NCBI RefSeq assembly: GCF_021568905.1
Contig: NZ_JAKGSB010000001.1
Coordinates: 620,001-684,000, forward strand
Source: Zavarzinia marina
GTDB lineage: Bacteria; Pseudomonadota; Alphaproteobacteria; Zavarziniales; Zavarziniaceae
Reading direction: 5' to 3'
Length of the DNA: 64,000 nucleotides
A model generated the notes under the pieces. It ran no database searches. It saw nothing but the letters and a program-made list of their open reading frames with translations, and was not told the origin of the DNA. The position numbers were made by a program, and so were the translations under genes. Below, one piece after another: positions 42,441 to 53,788 of the stretch (position 1 is its first letter; each line of letters starts with the position of its first letter).

Positions 42441-43445
42441 ATGAACAGCCCGATCGGCCCCATCACCGTCGGACCGGTGAAGATCGACGAGCCGGTAATC
42501 CTCGCCCCGATGTCGGGTGTCACCGACATGCCGTTCCGCCGCCTGGTGAAGCGCCATGGCGCCGGTCTCGTGGTGTCGGAAATGATCGCCTCGGAGGCGA
42601 TGATCCGCCAGACCCGCCAGACCATGAAGATGGCCAGCAATTGCGCCGAGGAATTCCCGATGGCGGTCCAGCTCGCCGGCTGCGAGGCGGGCCGCCTCGC
42701 GGAAGCGGCCAAGCTGAACGAGGACCGGGGCGCCGCCATCATCGACATCAACATGGGTTGTCCCGTCAAGAAGGTGGCGGTGAACGGCCATGCCGGCTCC
42801 GCCCTGATGCGCGACCTGAACCATGCCCGCGGCCTGATCGAGGCGACGGTGAAGGCGGTGAAACTGCCGGTCACCCTGAAGATGCGCACGGGCTGGGACC
42901 ACGACAGCCGCAATGCCCCCGAACTCGCCCGCATCGCCGAGGATTGCGGCGTGCGGATGGTGACCGTCCACGGCCGCACCCGCTGCCAGATGTACAACGG
43001 CAGGGCGGACTGGAACTTCATCGCGCGGGTGAAATCGGTGGTGAAGATACCCGTGATCGCCAATGGCGACGTGACGACGCTGGATGACGCGCGCCAGATC
43101 CTGGCCGAATCCGGCGCCGACGGCGTGATGGTCGGGCGCGGCGCCTATGGCCGGCCCTGGTTCATCCGCCAGGTCATGCATTTCCTGAAGACCGGCGAAC
43201 GCCTGCCCGATCCCTCGCTCGAGACCCAGATGGCGATGCTGCTCGAGCACTATGAGGCGATGCTGGAGCATTACGGCGACATCCCGGGCATGCGCATGGC
43301 GCGCAAGCATGTGAGCTGGTATTCGGCGGGCCTGCCGGAATCCGCCGCCTTCCGCTCGGAGATCAACCGCATGGACGATCCGGCGGCGGTCAAGGATCGT
43401 ATCCGTGCCTTCTATTCGCCGATCGTGGAGCGAAGGGCGGCCTGA
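42441..43445 (+). CDS. dusB: tRNA-dihydrouridine synthase B (NifR3)
   Basis: A 334-residue flavoenzyme that reduces uridines in the tRNA D-loop. [20 protein letters not shown] is at the N-terminus, the catalytic cysteine is in [19 protein letters not shown], and FMN contacts are in [12 protein letters not shown] and [14 protein letters not shown]. The ATG at 42441 suits the family, although AAGGA directly abuts it; the frame stays open upstream to 42375. Its last bases overlap the ntrB start, the classical nifR3-ntrB pairing. Confidence 0.95.
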   Translation: MNSPIGPITVGPVKIDEPVILAPMSGVTDMPFRRLVKRHGAGLVVSEMIASEAMIRQTRQTMKMASNCAEEFPMAVQLAGCEAGRLAEAAKLNEDRGAAIIDINMGCPVKKVAVNGHAGSALMRDLNHARGLIEATVKAVKLPVTLKMRTGWDHDSRNAPELARIAEDCGVRMVTVHGRTRCQMYNGRADWNFIARVKSVVKIPVIANGDVTTLDDARQILAESGADGVMVGRGAYGRPWFIRQVMHFLKTGERLPDPSLETQMAMLLEHYEAMLEHYGDIPGMRMARKHVSWYSAGLPESAAFRSEINRMDDPAAVKDRIRAFYSPIVERRAA

Positions 43446-44596
43446 TGGCGAGAATTTCGACGGCGACCGCGGGCAGCGGCTCGAGGGGACGCGTGACAGG
43501 GGGACGTGTGTCGGGGGGACGTGTGACGGGCGCCGGCCTCGATTTCGAGATGGTGCTGAACGCGCTGGGCAAGGCGATCCTGCTGGTCGATCAGGACGGC
43601 AACATCCGCTACGCCAATGCCACGGCGGAACAGTTCTTCGCCACCGGCGCCACGGTGCTCAGCCGCATGCGCCTCGATCAGGTGACGCCGTTCGCCCATC
43701 CGCTGCTGGCGGTGGTGGAACAGGTGCGTCAGCGCGGCATTTCGGTCTTCGAATACGAGGTCGATTTCGGCTCGCCCAAGACCGGCCACCGTTCCGTCGA
43801 CATGCAGGTGACGCCGCTCGCCGACAATACCGGCCTGATGCTGATCTCGCTGCAGGAACGCGCCATCGCCCAGCGAATCGACCGCCAGCTCACCCATCGC
43901 GGTGCCGCGCGTTCGGTTACCGGCATGGCCGCCATTCTCGCCCATGAGATCAAGAACCCGCTGTCCGGCATTCGCGGCGCGGCGCAGCTGATCGAACAGG
44001 GCATCGGCGAGGGCGACCGCGATCTCATCCGTCTCATCTGCGACGAGGCGGATCGCATATGCAGCCTGGTCGACCGCATGGAGGCCTTCAACGAAGGCCA
44101 GCCCCTGACTCGCGACCCGGTCAACATCCACGTCGTTCTCGAACACGTGAAGAAGATCGCGATGAACGGTTTCGCCAAGGGCGTGCGTTTCATCGAAACC
44201 TATGATCCCTCGCTGCCGCCGGTGCCGGGCGACCGCGACCAGTTGATTCAGGTATTCCTGAACCTGGTGAAGAACGCGTCGGAAGCGGTACCGGCCAAGG
44301 GCGGGGAGATCACCCTGACCACCGCCTATCGCCACGGCGTGCGCATGGCCGTGCCGGGCACGCGCCGGCGCCTGCGCCTGCCGCTGGAAGTGACCGTCAG
44401 GGACAATGGCGAGGGCGTGCCCCCCGACCTGAAGCCCCATCTGTTCGAGCCCTTCGTGACGACCAAGTCCAGCGGCACCGGCCTCGGCCTCGCCCTGGTG
44501 GCCAAGGTGATCGGCGATCACGGCGGCATGATCGAATGCGAGTCCGAACCGCGCCGCACCGTGTTCCGGGTGCTGCTGCCGGTCGCGACCGAGTAA
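43445..44596 (+). CDS. ntrB: Nitrogen regulation sensor kinase NtrB
   Basis: A 383-residue cytosolic histidine kinase that reads nitrogen status through PII. A PAS domain (about residues 38-130, [24 protein letters not shown] in parts) is followed by the phospho-acceptor histidine in [20 protein letters not shown]. The ATPase domain has [22 protein letters not shown] and [14 protein letters not shown]. Residues 15-29 are three copies of a GRV(T/S)G pentapeptide, encoded by a 15-base tandem repeat, absent from other NtrB proteins as far as I know. The ATG overlaps the dusB stop. Confidence 0.95.
   Translation: MARISTATAGSGSRGRVTGGRVSGGRVTGAGLDFEMVLNALGKAILLVDQDGNIRYANATAEQFFATGATVLSRMRLDQVTPFAHPLLAVVEQVRQRGISVFEYEVDFGSPKTGHRSVDMQVTPLADNTGLMLISLQERAIAQRIDRQLTHRGAARSVTGMAAILAHEIKNPLSGIRGAAQLIEQGIGEGDRDLIRLICDEADRICSLVDRMEAFNEGQPLTRDPVNIHVVLEHVKKIAMNGFAKGVRFIETYDPSLPPVPGDRDQLIQVFLNLVKNASEAVPAKGGEITLTTAYRHGVRMAVPGTRRRLRLPLEVTVRDNGEGVPPDLKPHLFEPFVTTKSSGTGLGLALVAKVIGDHGGMIECESEPRRTVFRVLLPVATE
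43487..43531 (+). repeat. 15-base tandem repeat inside the start of ntrB
   Basis: Three imperfect 15-base units, each beginning GGACG(C/T)GTG, run in frame and encode [15 protein letters not shown]. Because each unit is a multiple of three, gain or loss of copies would keep the NtrB frame. Each unit also holds a GTG that could act as an alternative start. Confidence 0.8.
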
Positions 44597-44599
44597 TCT

Positions 44600-46081
<1,482 letters not shown>

Positions 46082-46201
46082 TGCCTTTTCGACACCCTGT
46101 GATATTCTGACAACAGGATATCGAGTCTGCGAGGGACGCCACCCTGTCCCGCGCCACACGGCTGGTCGCCGATCCGGGGGGAACGGCAACCGGCCAGAGG
46201 G

Positions 46202-48457
46202 GTGACCTTGAACGAAGCCGTCGATACGCCACGGGTCAGTCGCGCCGCGCGCCTGGAGGCCTGGATCAGTCGCAGCCACATCAGCCGGCGCCTGGTCGTC
46301 TTCCTGGTGCTGATGGCGGCGGCCTCCGGCACCGGAACCTATCTCGCGCTGCGCGATCCGGCGGTGCAGGACGGCGATACGTCCTTCATCATTCCGTTGC
46401 TGCTTGTCGATCTCGTCCTGGTGCTGGCGCTCGCCGCGCTGGTGGCGACGCGGCTCGTCCGACTTTGGTGGGCGCGGCGTTCGGGCTTGGCGGGGGCAAA
46501 GCTGCATGTCCGCATCGTCGCCCTGTTCGGTGCCATCGCCGCGGTGCCGACGATCTTTCTGGGCGTTGCCTCGGCGCTGTTCTTCAATTTTGTCATCGAT
46601 ACCTGGTTCAGCGACCGGGTGCATGGCGCGGTTTCGGATTCCGTGGTCATCGCCAAGGCCTATGTCGAGGAACACGCCAAGACCATCGAGGCCGACATCC
46701 GCGCCATGGCCAACGACATCAACCGCCGCGCCATGATGATCGAGGCCAATCCCGACCTGTTCAACTCGCTGCTGGAGAGCCAGGTGGCGGTGCGCGGCCT
46801 GGCCGAGGCGATCGTGATCAATTCGACCGGCCGGGTGCTGGCGCGGACCGCGCTCTCCTTCGGCATGGAATTCGACCGCCTGCCGCCGGGCGCCCTCGAC
46901 CGGGCGCGGGAGGGGGAGGTCGCGCTGATCACCACGGAGGACGACCGGGTACGGGCCCTGGTGCGGATCGACAGCTTCCTCGACGCCTATCTCTATGTCG
47001 GGCGTTTCGTCGATCCCCGCGTCATCGCCTATGTCGAGCGGACGGCGGCGGCGGCGGCGGCATACAACGAGCTGCAGAAACGCCGGCTCGGCATCCAGGT
47101 CACTTTCGCCTTCGTCTTCGTGCTGGTCGCCCTCCTGATCCTGCTGACCGCCATTCTCTCCGGCCTCTGGTTCGCGACCAAGCTCGTGGAGCCCGTGGCG
47201 CGCCTGTTCGGCGCGACCGAGCGGTTGCGCGAGGGCGATCTGGCGGCCCGCGTCGAAACCGGTACTTCGGACGACGAACTGGCGTCGCTGGGGCGCGCGT
47301 TCAACCGCATGGCCGGCCAGATCGAGGCCCAGCACGGCGCGCTTCGCGATGCCAACCACCAACTCGACGAGCGCCGCCGCTTCACCGAGGCGGTGCTGGC
47401 GGGCGTGTCCGCCGGCGTGCTCGGCGTCGACACCGAAGGCCGGATCTCGCTGCCCAACCGCTCCGCCCTCGAATTGCTCGATACCACGGCGGACGCCATC
47501 ATCGGCCGGCCGATCGAGGATGTCGTGCCCGAGATCGCGGCCCTGCTGGCCGAGGCGCGGGAACGGCCGGAACGCGAGATCCAGGCCCAGATCAATCTGG
47601 CCCGGGGCGGCGTCACCCGCCATTTCAGCGTGCGTGTCGTCGGCGAGCGGACGGGCAGGGAAGTGCGCGGCTTCGTCGTCACCTTCGACGATGTGACCGA
47701 TCTGGTTTCGGCCCAACGCACCGCCGCCTGGGCCGATATCGCGCGCCGCATCGCCCACGAGATCCGCAATCCCCTGACCCCGATCCAGCTTTCGGCCGAA
47801 CGCCTGAAGCGGAAATACGGCAAGGAGATCGCGACCGATCCCGAGGTCTTCGCCCAATGCACCGACACGATCATCCGCCAGGTCGGCGACATCGGCCGCA
47901 TGGTGGACGAATTCTCGGCCTTCGCGCGGATGCCGACGGCGGTCTTTCGCATGGAGGACCTGTCGGAGCAGGTGCGTCAGGCGGTATTCCTGCGCCACGT
48001 CGCGGCGCCCGCCATCATCTTCGAGACCGAGGCGCCGCCCGAAGCGGTGATCGCCCTGTTCGATACGCGGCAGATCGGCCAGGCCCTGGCCAATGTCCTG
48101 AAGAACGCGGCGGAGGCGATCGACGGCCGTCCGGCGCGCGCCGACCTGCCGCCCGGGCGCATCGTCACCCGGCTGTCGGCCGAGGACGGCACCATCCGGA
48201 TCGAGGTCATGGACAACGGTCGCGGCCTGCCGGCCAACGAACGCGACCGGCTGACGGAACCCTATGTCACCACGCGGACAAAGGGGACCGGCCTCGGTCT
48301 CGCCATCGTCCGCAAAATTCTGGAGGAACACGGCGGCACCATCCATCTGGGCGACAATCCGGACGGCGGCGCGGTCGTGACGTTGAGTTTCCCCTGGCGG
48401 CGCGAAAGCACCGATGCCGCGGCGGAAACCGAGGCGAGGAAAGCGCATGGCTCGTGA
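46202..48457 (+). CDS. ntrY: Nitrogen regulation sensor kinase NtrY
   Basis: A 751-residue membrane histidine kinase. Several hydrophobic segments lie at the N-terminus (LVVFLVLMAAASGTGTYLAL, IIPLLLVDLVLVLALAALVA, LFGAIAAVPTIFLGVASALF), followed by a periplasmic sensor region of about 150 residues and another helix. A HAMP domain and a PAS domain follow (VLAGVSAGVLGVDTEG). The kinase core carries its histidine in IARRIAHEIRNPLTPIQLSA, with VMDNGRGLP and TKGTGLGLAIVRKILEEHGG. It starts with GTG. It overlaps ntrX by 11 bases. Confidence 0.94.
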   Translation: MTLNEAVDTPRVSRAARLEAWISRSHISRRLVVFLVLMAAASGTGTYLALRDPAVQDGDTSFIIPLLLVDLVLVLALAALVATRLVRLWWARRSGLAGAKLHVRIVALFGAIAAVPTIFLGVASALFFNFVIDTWFSDRVHGAVSDSVVIAKAYVEEHAKTIEADIRAMANDINRRAMMIEANPDLFNSLLESQVAVRGLAEAIVINSTGRVLARTALSFGMEFDRLPPGALDRAREGEVALITTEDDRVRALVRIDSFLDAYLYVGRFVDPRVIAYVERTAAAAAAYNELQKRRLGIQVTFAFVFVLVALLILLTAILSGLWFATKLVEPVARLFGATERLREGDLAARVETGTSDDELASLGRAFNRMAGQIEAQHGALRDANHQLDERRRFTEAVLAGVSAGVLGVDTEGRISLPNRSALELLDTTADAIIGRPIEDVVPEIAALLAEARERPEREIQAQINLARGGVTRHFSVRVVGERTGREVRGFVVTFDDVTDLVSAQRTAAWADIARRIAHEIRNPLTPIQLSAERLKRKYGKEIATDPEVFAQCTDTIIRQVGDIGRMVDEFSAFARMPTAVFRMEDLSEQVRQAVFLRHVAAPAIIFETEAPPEAVIALFDTRQIGQALANVLKNAAEAIDGRPARADLPPGRIVTRLSAEDGTIRIEVMDNGRGLPANERDRLTEPYVTTRTKGTGLGLAIVRKILEEHGGTIHLGDNPDGGAVVTLSFPWRRESTDAAAETEARKAHGS

Positions 48458-49841
48458 AGTATTGATCGTCGACGACGAGGCGGACATCCGTGAACTCGTC
48501 GCCGGCATTCTCGAGGACGAAGGCTACGAGACGCGGACCGCCGGCAGCGCGGACGAAGCCTTCGCCGCCATCGAGGCACGCCTGCCGTCACTCGTCATTC
48601 TCGACATATGGCTGCAGGGCAGCCGTCTCGACGGACTCGAGATCCTGGAGGCGGTGAAGCGCGCGCACCCCGAGATGCCGGTGGTCATGATCTCCGGCCA
48701 CGGCACGATCGAGACCGCCGTCGGCGCCCTGAAGCGCGGCGCCTACGACTTCATCGAGAAACCCTTCAAGGCGGACCGCCTGCTGCTCCTCGTCCAGCGC
48801 GCCATCGAGGCGGCGGAGCTGAAGCGCGAGAACAAGGCGCTGAAGGTCCGTTCCAACATCGAGGACGAGATGATCGGCCGTTCCTCGGCCATGAACACCG
48901 TGCGTGCCATGGTCGAGAAGGCGGCCCCCATGGGCAGCCGGGTCATGATCATGGGCCCGCCGGGCGCCGGCAAGGAAGTGGTGGCGCGCCAGCTGCACCG
49001 CCTGTCCAAGCGCGCCGAAGGGCCCTTTTCGGTGGTCAATGCCGCGACCATGGCGCCGGAACGCATGGAAGCGGAACTGTTCGGCGTCGAAGCCTCGGCC
49101 AGCGCCGACGGCATGCCCCGCATCGGCCTCTTCGAGAAATCCCACGGCGGCACCCTGTTCCTCGACGAAGTGGCGGACATGCCGCCCGAGACCCAGGCCA
49201 AGATCCTGCGCGTCCTCGTCGACCAGACCTTCGAACGCGTCGGCGGCCGCAACCGGGTGCAGGTCGACGTGCGCGTGGTCAGCGCGTCGTCGCGCGACCT
49301 CCATGCCGAGATCGCCGCCGGCCGCTTCCGCGAGGATCTGTTCCACCGCCTGTCGGTGGTGCCGATCCGGGTGCCGCGGCTGGCCGACCGGCGCGAGGAC
49401 ATTCCCGAACTCGCGACCCATTTCATCCAGCGCATCAGCCGCGCCAACGGCGTTCCGCCGCGCAACATCTCCAACGAGGCGATGGCGGTGATGCAGGCCT
49501 ATGACTGGCCGGGCAACGTGCGGCAATTGCGTAATGTCTGCGAACGCCTGCTGATTCTGGCGACCGACGACGCGGAGGGGGCGATCGGCGCCGACATGCT
49601 GCCGGCCGAAGTGGGCGGGGCAGGGCCCAACACGCTGCGCGGCGACGGCGGCGAGGTGATCATGGCCCTGCCGCTGCGCGAGGCCCGCGAAGCCTTCGAG
49701 CGGGACTATCTGCTGGCCCAGGTGGCGCGTTTCGGCAACAACATCAGCCGAACCGCCAATTTCATCGGCATGGAACGGTCCGCGCTCCATCGGAAATTGA
49801 AGTCGCTGGGCATCAGCATCAGCGATCGGGGCCAGATCTAG
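48447..49841 (+). CDS. ntrX: Nitrogen regulation response regulator NtrX
   Basis: A 464-residue regulator paired with NtrY. The receiver is REVLIVDDEADIREL, with the phospho-aspartate in LVILDIWLQGSRLDG. The AAA+ domain has Walker A GPPGAGKEVVARQLH and Walker [16 protein letters not shown]. The GAFTGA loop used to contact sigma-54 is missing; the same place reads FGVEASASADGMPRIG, as known for alphaproteobacterial NtrX, so it probably acts without sigma-54. A Fis-type helix-turn-helix closes the protein. The start at 48447 has GAGGAAAG before it. Confidence 0.94.
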   Translation: MAREVLIVDDEADIRELVAGILEDEGYETRTAGSADEAFAAIEARLPSLVILDIWLQGSRLDGLEILEAVKRAHPEMPVVMISGHGTIETAVGALKRGAYDFIEKPFKADRLLLLVQRAIEAAELKRENKALKVRSNIEDEMIGRSSAMNTVRAMVEKAAPMGSRVMIMGPPGAGKEVVARQLHRLSKRAEGPFSVVNAATMAPERMEAELFGVEASASADGMPRIGLFEKSHGGTLFLDEVADMPPETQAKILRVLVDQTFERVGGRNRVQVDVRVVSASSRDLHAEIAAGRFREDLFHRLSVVPIRVPRLADRREDIPELATHFIQRISRANGVPPRNISNEAMAVMQAYDWPGNVRQLRNVCERLLILATDDAEGAIGADMLPAEVGGAGPNTLRGDGGEVIMALPLREAREAFERDYLLAQVARFGNNISRTANFIGMERSALHRKLKSLGISISDRGQI

Positions 49842-50164
49842 ACCCCGTTTCCGCCGCGTCCGCGACCATTTTGAGGCCACACCCCCCGAATGCGCTATTG
49901 AGCCCGGCGGGCAATCGCTTTATCCCGGTGCCGTGATCGGAATCGGTGCGGACCATCGCACCATTCGCCGGAAGGTCGCGGATTTCGCTTGCGAAGAGCC
50001 GAGAAGCTTGCGATATTTGTGCAGTGCAGCAATTTGTGTGTGTCGCTGCCTTCTGTTCCGGAATCACCGCTTGATCCGGTGGTCGTCGGGGGTGGCGCTG
50101 CCTCCCCCGGGCGAGAACGGGGTTGGGTTGAGAGTAAGACGCAACAAGAAAAAAAGGTTCCAAA
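49842..50164. other. Non-coding stretch before hfq
   Basis: About 320 bases between ntrX and hfq. In relatives a trkA gene can occupy this place; none is present. No gene, tRNA or strong hairpin is seen. The base composition becomes more AT-rich toward 50000-50160, which suits an hfq promoter region. Confidence 0.5.
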
Positions 50165-50419
50165 ATGTCGGAACGATCCCAAAACGTTCAGGACGTCTTC
50201 CTGAACTACGTCCGCAAGAACAAGACCCCTGTGACCGTGTTCCTGGTGAATGGCGTGAAGTTGCAGGGCGTGATCACCTGGTTCGACAATTTCTGCGTGC
50301 TGCTGCGGCGTGACGGGCACATTCAGCTCGTCTACAAGCATGCGATTTCGACCGTCATGCCGGCGGCGCCCATCCAATTGTTCGATCCGCAGGCGGCCGA
50401 GGCGTCCCGCGACCATTGA
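50165..50419 (+). CDS. hfq: RNA chaperone Hfq
   Basis: Hfq (84 residues) forms a hexameric ring that pairs small RNAs with mRNAs. Sm1 motif: [20 protein letters not shown] and [20 protein letters not shown]. Sm2 motif: [10 protein letters not shown] with the RNA-binding YKH. The short C-terminal tail is acidic. In nitrogen-fixing relatives it (as NrfA) influences nifA expression; its place after ntrYX is usual. Confidence 0.98.
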   Translation: MSERSQNVQDVFLNYVRKNKTPVTVFLVNGVKLQGVITWFDNFCVLLRRDGHIQLVYKHAISTVMPAAPIQLFDPQAAEASRDH

Positions 50420-51747
50420 GCGACCCATCCGGGCCCGTCGCGGCGGCGGGCAGAGCGATCGTCGTCCATCCCTACGTCAGGGGGGCGTCGCCTGCCGATG
50501 AGGTGGGCGGCGCCGCCCTGCGCCTGCCCGAGGCACGCCTCGCGGAAGCGGTCGGCCTGACAGCGGCCATCGAGCTCGACGTCGTCGAGGCGATCGAGGC
50601 CCCGGTCGACCGCATCCGCCCGGCCACCTGGCTCGGCACCGGCAAGGTCGCCGAACTGCGCGGCGTGGTGGCCGAATACGCGGTCGACGTCGTGGTCATG
50701 AACTGCGCGCTTTCGCCGGTCCAGCAGCGCAACCTGGAACGGGAGCTGAAGACCAAGGTCATCGACCGCACCGGCCTGATCCTCGAGATCTTCGGGGCGC
50801 GGGCGGCGACGCGCGAAGGCCGGCTGCAGGTCGAACTGGCCCATCTGTCCTATCAGAAGAGCCGGCTGGTGCGGTCCTGGACCCATCTGGAACGTCAGCG
50901 CGGCGGCGTCGGCTTCCTGGGCGGTCCCGGCGAAACCCAGATCGAGGCCGATCGGCGCATCCTTTCCGAAAAGATCACCCGCCTGAAGCGCGAGCTGGAG
51001 ACGGTGACGCGAACGCGCGAGCTGCACCGGCGCAACCGGCGCAAGGTGCCGCATCCGATCGTCGCCCTGGTCGGCTATACCAATGCCGGCAAATCCTCGC
51101 TGTTCAACCGCATGACGCGGGCCAAGGTGCTGGCGGCGGACCTGCTGTTCGCCACCCTCGACCCCACCATGCGCGGCATCGAACTGCCTTCCGGGCGTCA
51201 GATCATCCTGTCCGACACGGTGGGCTTCGTCTCCGACCTGCCGACCCATCTGGTCGCCGCCTTCCGCGCCACCCTGGAAGAGGTGCTGGAGGCGGACGTC
51301 ATCGTCCATGTCCGCGACGTCGCCCATCCCGAGACCGAAGCCCAGAAGGCCGACGTGCTCGCCGTGCTCGACGATCTCGGCGTCGACGAGGCGGAACAGG
51401 ACGCGCGCATGATCGAGGTCCTGAACAAGGTCGACCTGCTGCCGGACGACGAGCGCGCGGCCCTGTTCAACCGCGCGGCGCGTCTTCATACCGTGCTGCC
51501 GGTCTCGGCCCTGACCGGGGAGGGGGTGGACGGCCTGCTCGCCACCCTCGACGAGAAGCTGGGCGCCGCGCGGCGTTTCGTCGAACTGTCGGTGCCGCTG
51601 TCGGACGGCGCCGCGCTCGCCTTCCTCTACCAGCATGGCGAGGTGGTGGAGCGGCGCGACGGCGACGACGGACTGGCCCATCTGACCGTCGGCCTCGACC
51701 CCGCCGATCTCGGCCGCTTCGAGAAGCGCTTCGGCAGCGCGGCCTGA
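50416..51747 (+). CDS. hflX: GTPase HflX
   Basis: HflX (443 residues) is a ribosome-associated GTPase that rescues stalled or split ribosomes in stress. The N-terminal domain has [10 protein letters not shown] and [16 protein letters not shown]. The glycine-rich linker [19 protein letters not shown] follows, then the G domain with G1 [17 protein letters not shown]3 [10 protein letters not shown] and G4 NKVD. The frame starts with TTG overlapping the hfq stop (TTGA), suggesting coupling to hfq. Confidence 0.96.
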   Translation: MSDPSGPVAAAGRAIVVHPYVRGASPADEVGGAALRLPEARLAEAVGLTAAIELDVVEAIEAPVDRIRPATWLGTGKVAELRGVVAEYAVDVVVMNCALSPVQQRNLERELKTKVIDRTGLILEIFGARAATREGRLQVELAHLSYQKSRLVRSWTHLERQRGGVGFLGGPGETQIEADRRILSEKITRLKRELETVTRTRELHRRNRRKVPHPIVALVGYTNAGKSSLFNRMTRAKVLAADLLFATLDPTMRGIELPSGRQIILSDTVGFVSDLPTHLVAAFRATLEEVLEADVIVHVRDVAHPETEAQKADVLAVLDDLGVDEAEQDARMIEVLNKVDLLPDDERAALFNRAARLHTVLPVSALTGEGVDGLLATLDEKLGAARRFVELSVPLSDGAALAFLYQHGEVVERRDGDDGLAHLTVGLDPADLGRFEKRFGSAA

Positions 51748-51769
51748 TCGTCGGTCGGATGTTTCGCCG

Positions 51770-52591
51770 TCAGGTCCGTTTTTCGGCCGCCTTGGCTTCG
51801 TCCCAGAGCGCGTCGAGAAGATCGAGCGGCTGACGCCCGCCAAGGCCGCGTGCCGCCAGCCGCGCCTCGATATGGCGGAAGCGGCGCTCGAATTTGGCGT
51901 TGGTGGAACGGAGCGCGGTTTCCGCCTCCACCCCCAGATGGCGGCCGATGTTGGCGATGACGAAGAGCACGTCGCCCAATTCGTCCTCCAGCCGCGCCTT
52001 GGGACTGCCGGCGGCGATTTCCGCCTTCAACTCGCCGATCTCCTCCTCGAGCTTGTCGAGCACGGGCATCAGGTCCGGCCAGTCGAAGCCGATGCGGGCG
52101 GCGCGTTTCTGCAGCTTGGCGGCGCGCAGCAGGGCGGGTAGGGCGAGGGGGACATCGTCCAGCACGCCGCCCTTGGCCTTGGCTGCACGTTCGCCGGCCT
52201 TCATGTCTTCCCAGCGCGCGGCGTCATGGGCCGTGGCATCGCCGAAGACATGGGGGTGTCGCGCCACCATCTTTCGGGTGATCGAATCGGCGATGTCGGC
52301 GAAGGCGAAGGCGCCTTCCTCTTCCGCGATCCTGGCGTGGAACACGACCTGGAACAGGAGATCGCCCAGTTCCTCGCGAAGGTCGGCCCGATCGCCCCGG
52401 GCGATGGCGTCCGCCACCTCATAGGCTTCCTCGATCGTATAGGGCGCGATCGTGTCGAAGGTCTGTTCCACGTCCCAGGGACAGCCGTCGGCCTTGCTGC
52501 GCAGGCGCGCCATCAGGGCGAGCAGCGCGGCGAGAGCGGCCTCGGGCGTCGGTGGAGAAGGGGGGGCGGGGGCATTTTCAGGGTCGGACAT
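51770..52591 (-). CDS. mazG: Nucleoside triphosphate pyrophosphohydrolase MazG
   Basis: MazG (273 residues) hydrolyses NTPs to NMP and pyrophosphate, cleaning the nucleotide pool. It has the expected tandem MazG domains: LRSKADGCPWDVEQTFDTIAPY and EEAYEVADAIARGDRADLREELGDLLFQVVFHA in the first, and LEEEIGELKAEI with LEDELGDVLFVIANIGRHLG in the second. It converges on hflX with 22 bases between stops. Confidence 0.96.
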   Translation of the reverse strand: MSDPENAPAPPSPPTPEAALAALLALMARLRSKADGCPWDVEQTFDTIAPYTIEEAYEVADAIARGDRADLREELGDLLFQVVFHARIAEEEGAFAFADIADSITRKMVARHPHVFGDATAHDAARWEDMKAGERAAKAKGGVLDDVPLALPALLRAAKLQKRAARIGFDWPDLMPVLDKLEEEIGELKAEIAAGSPKARLEDELGDVLFVIANIGRHLGVEAETALRSTNAKFERRFRHIEARLAARGLGGRQPLDLLDALWDEAKAAEKRT

Positions 52592-52655
52592 GGGCGGAGC
52601 ATATCGGCGCGCTCCAGGGATGTCAGCGCCCCATTGCCGGCGCTATGATGTTGGC

Positions 52656-52715
52656 CTGATGGGGTTGGGCCGGATGACATTGGATCAGATGGCATTGGAC
52701 CAGATGACATTGGAC
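52656..52715. repeat. 15-base minisatellite before the methyltransferase gene
   Basis: Four 15-base units in a row, the last three reading CGGATGACATTGGAT, CAGATGGCATTGGAC and CAGATGACATTGGAC, with a degenerate fifth partial unit just before. It lies in the gap between mazG and the gene at 52739. A similar 15-base unit recurs at 54608-54637 and a 12-base variant at 53626-53649. Confidence 0.85.
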
Positions 52716-52738
52716 CAGACCGGCTCCGGAGATCGGCG

Positions 52739-53548
52739 ATGGATACGTCCACCTTCAGCTTCACCGCGCTCTACACCGGCGAGACCTGGGTCGCCAACGG
52801 TCTCTCCATGCCCGAATTGCGGACGCCGGCCGGCGATCTGATGTACAAGCTGGCGGCGCCGGCGGAATGGGCCGGCAAGGCGATCTTCGGCACCAATCTG
52901 CGCCACATGCTGGTGGCGCGCCATGCCCTGATCGACCGCCTGCTGGCGAGCCTGATCCAGGAGATGCCGGGGCTCCAGATCCTCGAGATCGCCTGCGGCC
53001 TGTCGGCCCGGGGCTGCCGCTTCACCCGGCAATATCCGGATCTGCGCTATGTCGAGGCCGACCTGCCGGCGATGGCGGCCCTGAAGGTGCAGGCGCTGGC
53101 GCGCGTGCCCGGCCTGTCGAGCCGCCACGCCGTGGTGCCCATCGACATCCTGGCCGCCGACGGCCCGAATGCCATTGCCAGCGTGCTTGCCAATGCCTTC
53201 GATGCCGAGCGGCCGATCGCCGTGGTGACGGAAGGCCTGATGAATTACTTCACCCTCGATACGGCGACCGATGTCTGGTGCCGCCTGGCGAATGCGCTAC
53301 GCCGTTTCCCGGCCGCCGCCTATCTGACCGAAACCTATCCGCGCCCGAAGACGCGCCTGCTGCGCGCGGCGGCCATGGCCGGTGCCGCCGGCCTGCGCCT
53401 GATTTCGCGTTCCGACGCCGGCATCCACTTCAGGACCGCGGATGAAGGCGCCGACCATCTGCAACGCTGCGGCTTCGACGTCGCGGAAGTCGCTTGGCCG
53501 CCGGACGACAGGACGATCGCCGTGCTGACCGGGCGGGTGGCGCGATAG
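52739..53548 (+). CDS. Class I SAM-dependent methyltransferase, leucine carboxyl methyltransferase-like
   Basis: A 269-residue protein. The SAM-binding pattern is LQILEIACGLSARGCRF, followed by YVEADLPAMAALK and IAVVTEGLMNYF. These resemble the LCMT/PPM branch of methyltransferases seen in secondary metabolism and in many uncharacterised bacterial proteins. The N-terminus (FTALYTGETWVANGLS) is characteristic of a bacterial subgroup I cannot name. The substrate is unknown. The 15-base repeat array sits just upstream of the start. Confidence 0.72.
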   Translation: MDTSTFSFTALYTGETWVANGLSMPELRTPAGDLMYKLAAPAEWAGKAIFGTNLRHMLVARHALIDRLLASLIQEMPGLQILEIACGLSARGCRFTRQYPDLRYVEADLPAMAALKVQALARVPGLSSRHAVVPIDILAADGPNAIASVLANAFDAERPIAVVTEGLMNYFTLDTATDVWCRLANALRRFPAAAYLTETYPRPKTRLLRAAAMAGAAGLRLISRSDAGIHFRTADEGADHLQRCGFDVAEVAWPPDDRTIAVLTGRVAR

Positions 53549-53600
53549 GGCCGGAGTTTCGGGCGGTCGGGTTCGTCCCGGTAGCGATATCAGATAGTCG

Positions 53601-53616
53601 CATAATATATATTATG
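53601..53616. promoter_or_regulatory. AT-rich perfect palindrome
   Basis: CATAATATATATTATG is a perfect 16-base palindrome in an otherwise GC-rich region, followed by another AT-rich patch and two 12-base repeats (53626-53649). It lies about 175 bases before the racemase gene. It may be an operator or part of a promoter; no regulator is known. Confidence 0.4.
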
Positions 53617-53625
53617 GAAAATAAT

Positions 53626-53649
53626 ATGGCATTGAACATGGCGTTGGAC
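53626..53649. repeat. 12-base repeat pair upstream of the racemase gene
   Basis: ATGGCATTGAAC and ATGGCGTTGGAC stand head to tail. Both share the core of the 15-base unit found at 52656-52715 (ATGGCATTGGAC), so the two arrays seem related. Confidence 0.6.
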
Positions 53650-53788
53650 AGATCCGCTCGAGATTGATGGAGCGAGGAAGTGCGCGGAATTTCAATCTCT
53701 TGCGGGGTTTTTCTGCTACAAGGCGCGCGTCCGGGCCGCTCCCTTCTCGGGCGATAATGCCGGACCTGTCTGGGCGACGATCGGAGGG

